Of a stretch of 64,000 nucleotides of DNA, positions 1 to 8,027 are shown in pieces. The stretch is from Streptomyces brevispora (GTDB taxonomy: Bacteria > Actinomycetota > Actinomycetes > Streptomycetales > Streptomycetaceae): assembly GCF_007829885.1 (NCBI RefSeq), contig NZ_VIWW01000001.1, positions 4,278,001 through 4,342,000 of the forward strand, in the 5' to 3' direction. The position numbers and the translations under genes were made by a program. Positions within the stretch are counted from its first letter, which is position 1; the number at the start of each line of letters is the position of its first letter. The notes beneath the pieces are model-generated. The model saw only the letters and a program-made list of their open reading frames with translations, was not told the origin of the DNA and searched no databases.

Positions 1-794
1 CCGCCGCCGCGGGCCTGGGCGTCGTCGCCCTCACCGACCACGACACGGTCCGCGGGCACGCCGAGGCGGTCGCGGCCCTGCCCGAGGGGCTCACCCTGGT
101 CACCGGCACGGAGCTGTCGTGCCGGCTCGACGGTGTGGGCCTGCACATGCTGGCGTACCTCTTCGACCCCGACGAGCCCGAGTTCGCGCGCGAGCGCGAG
201 CTGGTGCGCGACGACCGGGTGCCGCGCGCCCGGACCATGGTGCGCACGCTCCAGGAGCTGGGCGTGCCGGTCGAGTGGGAGCACGTCGCGCGGATCGCCG
301 GGGACGGATCGGTCGGGCGGCCGCACATCGCCACCGCACTGGTCGAACTCGGCGTCGTCCCGACCGTCTCCGACGCCTTCACGCCGCAGTGGCTCGCCGA
401 CGGCGGACGCGCGCACGCGCAGAAGCACGAGCTCGACCCCTTCGACGCGATCCGGCTGGTCAAGGCCGCCGGCGGCGTCACCGTCCTCGCCCACCCCGCC
501 GCCGTCAAACGCGGCAGGGTGGTCTCCGAGTCCTCGATCGCGGAGCTGGCCGCCGCCGGGCTCGACGGCATCGAGGTCGACCACATGGACCACGACGAAC
601 CGACCAGGGCCCGGCTGCGCGGGCTCGCCCGCGAGCTGGGGCTGCTGACCACCGGGTCGAGCGACTACCACGGCAGCCGCAAGACCGTACGGCTCGGCGA
701 GAACGCCACCGACCCCGAGATCTACGGCGAGATCACCCGGCGCGCCACGGGGGCCTTCCCGGTGCCGGGAGCCGGCGGACCGCTCGCCCCGTAA
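1..794 (+). CDS. PHP domain metal-dependent phosphoesterase (5' end outside window)
   Basis: The frame is open from position 3, so the true start lies upstream of the window and only the C-terminal part is visible. PHP-type metal-binding motifs can be seen: TDHD near the left edge, VLAHP in the middle and SSDYHG near the end. Members of this family hydrolyse phosphoesters such as nucleoside bisphosphates or RNA 5' ends, in the cytoplasm; the exact substrate cannot be told from this fragment. A 178-base gap separates it from marC on the same strand. The family call is firm, the substrate is unknown. Confidence 0.88.
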   Translation, partial: AAAGLGVVALTDHDTVRGHAEAVAALPEGLTLVTGTELSCRLDGVGLHMLAYLFDPDEPEFARERELVRDDRVPRARTMVRTLQELGVPVEWEHVARIAGDGSVGRPHIATALVELGVVPTVSDAFTPQWLADGGRAHAQKHELDPFDAIRLVKAAGGVTVLAHPAAVKRGRVVSESSIAELAAAGLDGIEVDHMDHDEPTRARLRGLARELGLLTTGSSDYHGSRKTVRLGENATDPEIYGEITRRATGAFPVPGAGGPLAP

Positions 795-972
795 CGGCCC
801 ACGCCGCAACACCCTTCACCCGGCCCGCCCACAGCGCGACGCCGCCCGTTCCACCCCCGCGCACCGGCCCGCCGCGGCTGCCGTCAGCACCTTCTGACGG
901 ACGCCGGTCCGGCATTCGTCCGGTGCGCCGCTCCCGGCCAGATTCCCGCTCTCTCTCCCCGCAAGGCTCACT

Positions 973-1578
973 GTGTTCGACGTCGCTGTCTTCGGATCCC
1001 TTTTTCTCACGCTTTTTGTGATTATGGATCCGCCCGGAATCACCCCGATCTTCCTGGCCCTCACCGCCGGCCGACCCGCCAAGATGCAGCGCAAGATGGC
1101 ACTGCAGGCGGTCTCCGTCGCCTTCGGCGTGATCGCCGTCTTCGGCGTGCTCGGCCAGCAGATCCTGGACTACCTGCATGTCTCCGTACCCGCGCTGATG
1201 ATCGCGGGCGGACTGCTCCTGCTGCTGATCGCGCTGGATCTGCTGACCGGCAAGACCGACGAGCCGACGCAGACCAAGGACGTCAACGTGGCGCTCGTGC
1301 CCCTGGGCATGCCGCTGCTCGCCGGTCCCGGCGCGATCGTCTCGGTGATCCTCGCCGTGCAGCACGCCGACAGCGTGGGGAGCCAGATCTCGGTCTGGAC
1401 GGCGATCGTGGCCATGCACATCGTGCTCTGGCTGACCATGCGCTACTCGCTGCTGATCATCCGGGTCATCAAGGACGGCGGCGTCGTGCTGGTCACCAGG
1501 CTGGCCGGAATGATGCTGTCGGCCATCGCCGTGCAGCAGATCATCAACGGTGTCACCCAGGTCATCCAGGGCGCCTGA
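973..1578 (+). CDS. MarC family integral membrane protein
   Basis: A 201-residue protein, the usual MarC length, made almost wholly of hydrophobic segments (about six). The N-terminal segment carries the family motif DPPGITPIF, and a second conserved glycine/proline-rich stretch (PLLAGPGAIVS) lies near residue 112. It starts with GTG, with a short AAGG ribosome site about seven bases upstream. MarC proteins are inner-membrane proteins of unsettled function; the old link to multiple antibiotic resistance has not held up. A strong terminator follows directly. Confidence 0.9.
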   Translation: MFDVAVFGSLFLTLFVIMDPPGITPIFLALTAGRPAKMQRKMALQAVSVAFGVIAVFGVLGQQILDYLHVSVPALMIAGGLLLLLIALDLLTGKTDEPTQTKDVNVALVPLGMPLLAGPGAIVSVILAVQHADSVGSQISVWTAIVAMHIVLWLTMRYSLLIIRVIKDGGVVLVTRLAGMMLSAIAVQQIINGVTQVIQGA

Positions 1579-1595
1579 CCCGGACCGGACACCAC

Positions 1596-1638
1596 AGCGC
1601 CCCCGCACGGTCGATCCGTGCGAGGGCGCTTCTTCTTT
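1596..1638. terminator. Intrinsic terminator between convergent genes
   Basis: AGCGCCC and CCGCACGG pair with CCGTGCG and GGGCGCT around a short loop (1596-1630), followed by TCTTCTTT. It lies between the marC stop and the end of the convergent small gene, so it can stop transcription from marC and probably also serve the other strand. Confidence 0.85.
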
Positions 1639-1652
1639 ATGCCTGCAATGTG

Positions 1653-1805
1653 TTACGAGGCCGCGGTGTCGGCCGGGCGGATATAGATGCGCTGGCCCAC
1701 TGAGGCTGCCTGCTGCACGATCCGGTTGACGGAGGCGGCGTCCACGACGGTGCTGTCCACGGCGGTACCGTCGACATCGTCGAGACGCATGATCTCGAAG
1801 CGCAT
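1653..1805 (-). CDS. Conserved 50-aa hypothetical protein, putative SigR target
   Basis: A 50-residue protein beginning MRFEIMRLDD and ending in IRPADTAAS. The ATG at 1805 is preferred over an upstream in-frame ATG because a purine-rich AAGGGAAG ribosome site sits just before it and the upstream extension does not read like protein. There is no signal peptide, membrane segment or cysteine. I recognise it as the type of small protein often predicted in Streptomyces, with no known function. A perfect SigR-type promoter about 110 bases upstream suggests induction by thiol-oxidative stress. The function itself is unknown. Confidence 0.75.
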   Translation of the reverse strand: MRFEIMRLDDVDGTAVDSTVVDAASVNRIVQQAASVGQRIYIRPADTAAS

Positions 1806-1917
1806 ATGGCTTCCCTTCGTCCGATCCTCCTGCTGGAGAACTACTGGGAGGACGGGTGACCCGTCCGCAAGGATGTGGAGCGCCGGACTGGTCCGTCTCG
1901 CGCCCCACAGGGTGTAC

Positions 1918-1944
1918 AACGACTTGCCCTCTGCAATCATTCCC
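1918..1944 (-). promoter_or_regulatory. SigR-type promoter for the 50-aa gene
   Basis: On the minus strand GGGAAT (1939-1944) is followed by exactly 18 bases and GTT (1918-1920), then G. This is the known consensus of sigma-R, the thiol-oxidative stress sigma factor of Streptomyces (GGGAAT-N18-GTTG). Transcription would start near 1910 and read into the small gene starting at 1805. Confidence 0.75.
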
Positions 1945-2027
1945 TACGCTAAGGAAATTTTTTGGATGTCTAAGCACCAGCAGGTAACCGAGCGGGCGCG
2001 GACGACGACAGCCGCGGCGAGGCCCGA

Positions 2028-2915
2028 ATGAACGAGGCAGAGATCGGCGAACGCCTGGACCGCGCCAACGAGCTGCTCCAGCGCATGCTCGCCGAGGTGT
2101 CGAAGACCCCCTCCACCCACGCGATCTTCGTGGACGCGGGCTATGTGTACGCCGCGGCCGGGCTGCTCGTCACCGGCACCGAGGACCGGCGCTCCTTCGA
2201 CCTCGACTCGGAAGGACTGATCGAGGCCTTCATCGACAAGGCCCGCACGATCTTCGCGGACAGCAGACTGCTGCGCGTGTACTGGTACGACGGAGCCAGG
2301 CGCCGGATCCACACCGTCGAGCAGCAGTCCATCGCGGAACTCCCCGACGTCAAGGTCAGACTGGGCAACCTCAACGCCAACAACCAGCAGAAGGGCGTCG
2401 ATTCACTCATCCGCACCGACCTCGAATCCCTCGCCCGCCACCGCGCGATCAGCGACGCCGCGCTCGTCGGCGGCGACGAGGACCTGGTGTCGGCCGTCGA
2501 GGCCGCACAGGGGTACGGGGCCCGCGTCCACCTGTGGGGCATCGAGGCCGGAGAAGGCCGCAACCAGGCCGAACCGCTGCTCTGGGAGGTCGACAGCCAG
2601 CGCACCTTCGACCTCGACTTCTGCCGCCCGTACGTGACCAGGCGCCCCGTCACCACCTACGAGGACGACTCCCCGGCGCCCTCGCGCGACGACGTCCGCT
2701 TCGTCGGTGCGCAGATCGCCGCGGCCTGGCTCTCCGCCCGCGGCCGCGAATCCCTTGCCGACCTGCTCCCCGGGCACCCGTATCTGCCCGGCTCCGTCGA
2801 CCAGGACCTGCTGGTCGAGGCCGAACGCCTGCTCCAGCACTCGTTGCGCGGCCACGCCCATCTGCGGCGGGCGCTGCGCGACGGCTTCTGGCAGCACCTT
2901 CAGTCGCAGTACTGA
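2028..2915 (+). CDS. NYN domain (LabA-like) putative RNA-processing nuclease
   Basis: 295 residues. The NYN/PIN-like fold is indicated by spaced acidic motifs: IFVDAGY near residue 32, YWYDGA near 85, VDSLIRTDL near 125 and ALVGGDEDL near 145, which together would form the metal site of a PIN-type nuclease. A C-terminal helical domain of about 120 residues ends the protein. ATG start. NYN proteins are predicted to cut or process RNA; the target is unknown. The gene stands alone, with an AT-rich stretch upstream (1940-1975) that may hold its promoter. Confidence 0.87.
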   Translation: MNEAEIGERLDRANELLQRMLAEVSKTPSTHAIFVDAGYVYAAAGLLVTGTEDRRSFDLDSEGLIEAFIDKARTIFADSRLLRVYWYDGARRRIHTVEQQSIAELPDVKVRLGNLNANNQQKGVDSLIRTDLESLARHRAISDAALVGGDEDLVSAVEAAQGYGARVHLWGIEAGEGRNQAEPLLWEVDSQRTFDLDFCRPYVTRRPVTTYEDDSPAPSRDDVRFVGAQIAAAWLSARGRESLADLLPGHPYLPGSVDQDLLVEAERLLQHSLRGHAHLRRALRDGFWQHLQSQY

Positions 2916-2946
2916 TCCGGCGGCCGGTGCGGGTGGCAGGCTCCGC

Positions 2947-3795
2947 CTACAGGCTGTCCCAGAAGGAGACGAGCGCGGCCGCTGTCGGCTCCGGCCGGTC
3001 CGTGTTGGGGGAGTGCTCGGCGCCCCCGATCCGGGTCCGGCGGGCGCCCAGCCGGTCTGCCATCCCGTCGAGTCGAGGCACCGGCCAGGCGTCGTCGCGC
3101 TCGCCGGAGATCACATGGACCGGCAGCCCGGTGGCGGCGACCTCGGCGACCCGGTCGGGCTCGGTGGCCAGTTGGCGGCCGGTGGCGATCAGCTGGGCGG
3201 GCCGGTGGCGCATCCAGCGCCGCCGCAGGTCCTCGCCTCCGTCCGTCTCGGCCTCGACGGGCGGGTCGAAGGCGCGCATGGCCTTCCAGACCCGGTCCAT
3301 GCTCATGGTCGCGAGCGCGTCGCAGAGGATCTTCAGCCTGATCTGCTGGCCCTCGACGACCTCTGCGGGCCCGGATGACATCAGGGTCAGCGACCGGAAC
3401 GGCGCGGGGTCGAGGATGGCCGCGGCGCGGGCGATCAGCCCGCCGAGCGAGTGCCCGAGCAGCTGGACCGCGCCGTCACCGAGCTCCAGTGCGGCCGTCT
3501 GTGCGAGCACGTCGCGGGCCAACTCGCCCTGTGCGTAGGTCTCCTGGCGGTCCGTTCCGTCGGTCTCGTACTGCCCGCGCCCGTCGACCGCGACGGCACG
3601 GTAGCCGGCGGCGGCGAGCGGTTCCAGCATCGCGATGAAGTCCTCCTTGCTGCCGCCGAAGCCGGGCAGCAGGAGAGCGGTGCCGCGTGGTGCGGTGGAC
3701 GGGGAGGCGTCCAGCACGGCGAAGTCCCCGCGCGAGGTGTGCAGCACACGGGCACGGGTGCAGGGGGGCGGGGCGAAGGTGGGTGGCCGGCTCAT
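2947..3795 (-). CDS. Alpha/beta hydrolase
   Basis: 282 residues with a complete alpha/beta-hydrolase layout. The oxyanion loop lies in LPGFGGSKEDF near residue 43, the nucleophile elbow is GHSLGG near residue 125, an acid lies in SGERDD, and a late histidine in GGAEHS near 265. No signal peptide, so it is probably cytoplasmic. The substrate is not deducible. It starts at ATG, downstream of the helicase terminator and therefore in its own transcription unit, and converges with the NYN gene. Confidence 0.85.
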   Translation of the reverse strand: MSRPPTFAPPPCTRARVLHTSRGDFAVLDASPSTAPRGTALLLPGFGGSKEDFIAMLEPLAAAGYRAVAVDGRGQYETDGTDRQETYAQGELARDVLAQTAALELGDGAVQLLGHSLGGLIARAAAILDPAPFRSLTLMSSGPAEVVEGQQIRLKILCDALATMSMDRVWKAMRAFDPPVEAETDGGEDLRRRWMRHRPAQLIATGRQLATEPDRVAEVAATGLPVHVISGERDDAWPVPRLDGMADRLGARRTRIGGAEHSPNTDRPEPTAAALVSFWDSL

Positions 3796-3867
3796 GGGAC
3801 GAGGTTACGACCAGAGCGTGTCCGGCGGGCCCAGGGACGGGCAGGGCGCCGCCCCGAGCCGTGGAAC

Positions 3868-3906
3868 GCCCGACGGGCCCGAGGGAATCCCTCGGGCCCG
3901 TCGGGC
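3868..3906. terminator. Perfect 18-bp hairpin after the RNA helicase
   Basis: An 18-base arm starting GCCCGACGGG pairs perfectly with its complement across a 3-base AAT loop. It lies between the stop of the helicase (minus strand) and the start of the downstream hydrolase. No U-tract is present, as is usual for Streptomyces terminators. Confidence 0.8.
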
Positions 3907-3957
3907 ACACTCGACGCCGGTCGGCCGGGGCGTGGCCCCGGGCATCCGGCGCCGGGC

Positions 3958-5955
3958 TCAGCTCTCGGTCTTCGCGGCAGCCGCTCGCGGCGCCCGCCGC
4001 CTGCGCGGCTTGGCCTCGCCCTCGGCGCCCGCGGTTTCCGCCACGGCCTCGGTCTTCGGCTTCGCGGCCGCACGGGTGCGACGACGCGGCCTGGTGTCCG
4101 TCTCGGGCTCGGCGATCGGCGCGATCTGGAAGTCGACCTCGTCCTCGGCCGGCTTGATCACCCGGGCGCGGCGGCGCGGCTTCGTCACCGTCTTCGCCTC
4201 GGCGACGGGCTCGGCCACGGGGGCGGTCTGGAAGTCGACCTCCTCCGTCACCGGCTTCACGACCCGGGCGCGACTGCGACGCGGCTTCGCCGCGGTCACG
4301 GCCTCGGCCGCCACCTCGACGGTGACATCGGCCTTGGCCTTGACCGCCCTGGTCCTGGTCTTCACCACGGGCTCGGTGTCGATGACGACGACCGGGGCCT
4401 GCGCCACGTCGACCGCGGCCTCGGCCGCGATGTCCGGGACACCCACCCGGCCGCGCCGACGACGGCGAGGCGTACGCGGCTCCGAGGGGCCTTCGGCGGC
4501 CTCGGCGGCCTCGGGGGCATGGACGGCTTCCGCGGCCGGTGCGGGCACCGTGGCGACGCCCTCCTCGGCAGCGGAACCGCCCCGGGTGCGACGACGCTGA
4601 CGCGGCGTGCGCGGGGCACGCTCCTCGCGGACCGCGGGGGCCGAGGCGGGGGCGGACTTGCGGCCGCGGCCGCCCGTCTCGCCGAGGTCCTCGATCTCCT
4701 CGGCGCGCAGACCCGCACGGGTCCGCTCGGTGCGCGGCAGGACACCCTTGGTGCCGGCCGGGATGTCCAGCTCCTCATAAAGGTGCGGGGAGGTGGAGTA
4801 CGTCTCCGGCGGGTCCGGGAACTTCAGGTCCAGGGCCTTGTTGATCAGCTGCCAGCGCGGGATGTCGTCCCAGTCGACGAGCGTGATCGCGATGCCCTTG
4901 GCACCCGCGCGGCCGGTCCGGCCGATCCGGTGCAGATAGGTCTTCTCGTCCTCGGGCGACTGGTAGTTGATGACGTGGGTGACACCCTCGACATCGATAC
5001 CGCGGGCCGCGACGTCGGTGCAGACGAGGACGTCCACCTTGCCGTTGCGGAAGGCGCGCAGCGCCTGCTCGCGGGCGCCCTGGCCGAGGTCGCCGTGGAC
5101 CGCGCCGGAGGCGAAACCACGCTTCTCCAGCTGCTCGGCGATGTCGGCCGCGGTGCGCTTGGTGCGGCAGAAGATCATCGCGAGTCCGCGGCCGTTGGCC
5201 TGCAGGATGCGCGAGACCATCTCCGGCTTGTCCATCGAGTGGGCGCGGTAGACGAACTGCGCCGTGTTCTTGACGGTCGTGCCCTCGTCGTCGGGCGAGG
5301 TGGCGTTGATGTGCGTCGGCTGCGACATGTAGCGACGCGCCAGGCTGATGACGGCACCCGGCATGGTCGCCGAGAACAGCATGGTCTGCCGCTTCGCCGG
5401 CAGCATCGTGATGATGCGCTCGACGTCGGGCAGGAAGCCCAGGTCCAGCATCTCGTCGGCCTCGTCGAGGACGAGGACGCGGATGTGCGAGAGGTCGAGC
5501 TTGCGCTGGCCCGCCAGGTCGAGCAGCCGGCCCGGGGTGCCGACGATCACGTCGACGCCCTTCTTGAGGGCCTCCACCTGGGGCTCGTACGCCCGGCCGC
5601 CGTAGATCGCGAGAACGCGGACGTTACGGACCTTGCCGGCGGTCAGCAGGTCGTTGGTGACCTGCTGACACAGCTCGCGGGTGGGGACGACGATCAGTGC
5701 CTGCGGTGCGTCGGTCAGCTTCTCGGGCGCCGCCCGGCCCGCCTCGACGTCGGCGAGGACGGTGACGCGCTCCAGCAGGGGCAGCCCGAAACCGAGCGTC
5801 TTGCCGGTGCCGGTCTTGGCCTGCCCGATGACATCGGAGCCGGAGAGCGCTACGGGGAGCGTCATCTCCTGGATGGGGAAGGGGGACACGATGCCGACGG
5901 CTTCAAGCGCCTCGGCCGTCTCGGAAAGAATCCCGAGGTCTCGGAACGTAGTCAG
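3958..5955 (-). CDS. DEAD-box ATP-dependent RNA helicase with long basic tail
   Basis: 665 residues if started at CTG 5955. Visible motifs in order: Q-motif region (GIVSPFPIQ), AKTGTGKT (Walker A), PTRELCQQ, VLDEADEM (DEAD box), SAT, ARGIDVEGV and HRIGRTGRAG. About 230 C-terminal residues form an Ala/Arg/Lys-rich, acidic-patched tail with repeated RRR motifs, probably disordered and RNA-binding. The first ATG/GTG-type start (GTG 5889) would delete the upstream part of the Q-motif. CTG 5955 restores TTFRDLG, has an AGAAGAGG ribosome site nearby, and no ATG, GTG or TTG is available further upstream in frame. It probably remodels RNA or ribosomes. Confidence 0.92.
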   Translation of the reverse strand: MTTFRDLGILSETAEALEAVGIVSPFPIQEMTLPVALSGSDVIGQAKTGTGKTLGFGLPLLERVTVLADVEAGRAAPEKLTDAPQALIVVPTRELCQQVTNDLLTAGKVRNVRVLAIYGGRAYEPQVEALKKGVDVIVGTPGRLLDLAGQRKLDLSHIRVLVLDEADEMLDLGFLPDVERIITMLPAKRQTMLFSATMPGAVISLARRYMSQPTHINATSPDDEGTTVKNTAQFVYRAHSMDKPEMVSRILQANGRGLAMIFCRTKRTAADIAEQLEKRGFASGAVHGDLGQGAREQALRAFRNGKVDVLVCTDVAARGIDVEGVTHVINYQSPEDEKTYLHRIGRTGRAGAKGIAITLVDWDDIPRWQLINKALDLKFPDPPETYSTSPHLYEELDIPAGTKGVLPRTERTRAGLRAEEIEDLGETGGRGRKSAPASAPAVREERAPRTPRQRRRTRGGSAAEEGVATVPAPAAEAVHAPEAAEAAEGPSEPRTPRRRRRGRVGVPDIAAEAAVDVAQAPVVVIDTEPVVKTRTRAVKAKADVTVEVAAEAVTAAKPRRSRARVVKPVTEEVDFQTAPVAEPVAEAKTVTKPRRRARVIKPAEDEVDFQIAPIAEPETDTRPRRRTRAAAKPKTEAVAETAGAEGEAKPRRRRAPRAAAAKTES

Positions 5956-6340
5956 GGTATTGCCTCTTCTGTGAAACGCGGTCCGAGGCGAACGAAGGGG
6001 GTCGTACCGTGCCGGGGTTGGTCATCCGGCCCAGGATGGGCCGGGTGGCGCGGGACCACTGCCGTCGCTCGAGCGCTCGTGCCGCTGAGGGGGCCCCTCA
6101 TCTGCGGTCGCACGTGTCGTACGCATCGCGTGGAGGGCTGTCGGGTCGGAGCCGATCGGGCCACCGACCGGGCATCCTCATTCAATTTCGCGCCACGAGC
6201 AGTTGCAAAATGCTCAGTAAGCGCAATACCACTGTACCCCGGATTCGCGCATCTGTGTTGGGCGAATTCATCGGAACGGTGTGACGTCAGTCGGCGGCCG
6301 GACCCTTCCACCGCTCGTCGGGCGGGCTATTCTGCGCTCC
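5956..6340. other. Divergent intergenic region, 385 bases
   Basis: This stretch separates the minus-strand helicase from the plus-strand ferritin-like gene and must hold both promoters. It includes a locally less GC-rich segment (about 6180-6240), the likely promoter zone. I could not assign convincing -35/-10 pairs, and see no small gene or strong hairpin. Confidence 0.5.
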
Positions 6341-7075
6341 ATGGAGACGCCTGACAACGCCACGGAAACCCCCGCATCCACCAAAATCGCCGACCAGGAC
6401 TGGGCCACCGCGTCCACGGAGCCGCAGTACCGGGCCGCCGTCGTAGACCTGCTGGGAGCACTTGCCTACGGGGAGCTGGCGGCCTTCGAGAGGCTCGCCG
6501 AGGACGCGAAACTCGCGCCGACGCTGGGTGACAAGGCGGCGCTGGCGAAGATGGCGTCCGCGGAATTCCATCATTTCGAGCGGCTGACCGACCGGCTGAC
6601 GGCGATCGAGGTGGATCCGACCGGCGCGATGGAGCCGTTCGCCAAGGCGCTCGACGACTTCCACCGCCAGACCGCGCCGTCGGACTGGCTGGAAGGCCTG
6701 GTCAAGGCCTATGTCGGTGACTCGATCGCCAGTGACTTCTACCGTGAGGTCGCGGCCCGGCTCGACTCGGACACCCGCTCCCTCGTCCTCGCCGTGCTCG
6801 ACGACACGGGCCACGGCAACTTCGCCGTCGAGAAGGTGCGTGCGGCGATCGAGGCGGACCCGAGGCTCGGCGGCCGGCTCGCGCTGTGGGCGCGCCGGCT
6901 GATGGGCGAGGCGCTCTCGCAGGCGCAGCGGGTGGTGGCCGAACGCGACGCGCTGTCCACCATGCTGGTGGGCGGGGTGGCCGACGGGTTCGACCTGGCC
7001 GAGGTCGGCCGGATGTTCTCGCGGATCACCGAGGCGCACACCAAGCGGATGGCCACCCTGGGGCTGGCGGCGTAG
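6341..7075 (+). CDS. Ferritin-like fold protein (MiaE-2-like hydroxylase family)
   Basis: 244 residues from ATG 6341; an upstream in-frame start at 6281 adds a tail that does not look like protein. Helix-rich, with carboxylate/histidine pairs typical of a di-iron four-helix bundle: YGELAAFE near residue 45 and ASAEFHHFE near residue 75. The Streptomyces family is usually annotated as ferritin-like or MiaE-like (tRNA hydroxylase relatives), but true MiaE activity is not shown for it. It is monocistronic, converging with the small membrane protein gene downstream. Confidence 0.8.
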   Translation: METPDNATETPASTKIADQDWATASTEPQYRAAVVDLLGALAYGELAAFERLAEDAKLAPTLGDKAALAKMASAEFHHFERLTDRLTAIEVDPTGAMEPFAKALDDFHRQTAPSDWLEGLVKAYVGDSIASDFYREVAARLDSDTRSLVLAVLDDTGHGNFAVEKVRAAIEADPRLGGRLALWARRLMGEALSQAQRVVAERDALSTMLVGGVADGFDLAEVGRMFSRITEAHTKRMATLGLAA

Positions 7076-7105
7076 GACCGTCCCCGAGGGGCCGGGGTGG
7101 CGGCG

Positions 7106-7375
7106 TCAGGCCGCCGCCGACCGGCCCAGACGGCGGCTGCGCGGCCGGAGCAGCAGGGACACCGTCACCGCGGAGATGAGCACCGCGCCGATCAGCGTCG
7201 CCGCCGCGTGGCCGGGACCCAGCACCGAGTGCATCAGATACAGGCCGAACAGGGCTCCCAGCGCACCGGTGCCGAAGACGGCCCGACGGGACGGGAGACG
7301 ACCCGACAGGGAGCGCAGGGCCGCCCAGGAGAGGGCGAGTCCGAGTACGACGGAGCCCAGGGTTTCCAAGATCAC
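7106..7375 (-). CDS. Small integral membrane protein, unknown function
   Basis: 89 residues with two or three hydrophobic segments: an N-terminal one (LGSVVLGLALSWAAL), one around residues 33-55 (FGTGALGALFGLYLM), and one around residues 60-76 (TLIGAVLISAVTVSLLL). The tail is arginine-rich (RPRSRRLGR), which would put the C-terminus in the cytoplasm. No family name recognised. It converges on the ferritin-like gene and lies downstream of a region with tandem repeats. Confidence 0.7.
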   Translation of the reverse strand: MILETLGSVVLGLALSWAALRSLSGRLPSRRAVFGTGALGALFGLYLMHSVLGPGHAAATLIGAVLISAVTVSLLLRPRSRRLGRSAAA

Positions 7376-7511
7376 AGACGATCACCTCGCAGGTAGGGGG
7401 CGGGCAATTCGGTCGTAGGCGGTACTACCCCCGGGCCGCGGAAGGCAATCCTCTCGCGGACAGGCTTCGCTCAGCCGACGCACAGGAATGGCCCCAGCGC
7501 CTCGCGCGTGA

Positions 7512-7595
7512 GACGCACGGGACCGAACGCGCGGCTTCACGGCCCGAACGGACGGGTTCACGGCACGAACGCCCGGGTGCACGGCACGAACGCGT
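7512..7595. repeat. Four-copy degenerate 21-bp tandem repeat
   Basis: Four units of 21 bases share a CACGG(C)ACGAACG core: 7512-7532, 7533-7553, 7554-7574 and 7575-7595. The last two differ by only a few bases. The repeat lies in the intergenic space between DUF3107 and the small membrane protein, both on the minus strand. The unit length is a multiple of three, but no convincing gene runs through it. Confidence 0.7.
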
Positions 7596-7608
7596 GAGGC
7601 CCAACGGA

Positions 7609-7643
7609 AAGCGGCCCGGCGGGGAATCCCCGTCGGGCCGCTT
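7609..7643. terminator. Terminator after the DUF3107 gene
   Basis: A 16-bp stem beginning AAGCGGCCCG pairs with a complementary arm across an AAT loop, with one G-T type imperfection. It lies 27 bases past the minus-strand DUF3107 stop. Confidence 0.78.
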
Positions 7644-7669
7644 CCACGGTCACTGTGTCCGTGCGTGCC

Positions 7670-7897
7670 TTACAGCGCGCCGAACCCCACCCGTCGCGTG
7701 CTGGGCTCGCCGATCTCCACGTAGGCGATCCGGTCGGCCGGCACCAGGACCTTGCGGCCCTTCTCGTCCGTGAGGCTGAGCAGCTGCGCCTTGCCGGCGA
7801 GAGCCTCGGAAACCGCGCTCTCGACCTCTTCGGCGGAAAGCCCGCTCTCCAGAACGATCTCCCGGGGCGCGTGCTGCACCCCGATCTTGACCTCCAC
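7670..7897 (-). CDS. DUF3107 family protein
   Basis: 75 residues starting VEVKIGVQHAPREIVLES at GTG 7897, with a strong GGAGGG ribosome site upstream. The open frame continues further upstream without a ribosome site, so the short form is preferred. It matches the small actinobacterial DUF3107 family as I know it, with a conserved start, an alternating beta pattern and an ADRIAYVEIG stretch near the end. Function unknown; probably cytoplasmic. It lies next to, and downstream of, a TetR regulator on the same strand, with a 130-base gap, and has its own terminator. Confidence 0.85.
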   Translation of the reverse strand: MEVKIGVQHAPREIVLESGLSAEEVESAVSEALAGKAQLLSLTDEKGRKVLVPADRIAYVEIGEPSTRRVGFGAL

Positions 7898-8027
7898 GGC
7901 TATGTCCCTCCGACGGTCAGTCCCTGCGCGTTGAACCGCGCCGTACGCAGGACACATTAGCCCGCTGAGGGGACCGGCCAGGGCTCCGCGGCAACGCCCG
8001 CAGCGAACACGGACGCGGCCGTACCGC

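Noticed and set aside
7382..7582. 66-codon minus-strand frame just upstream of the small membrane protein gene, with 7-residue repeats
   Set aside because: The repeats come from the intergenic 21-bp array; no ribosome site and no protein-like composition outside it.
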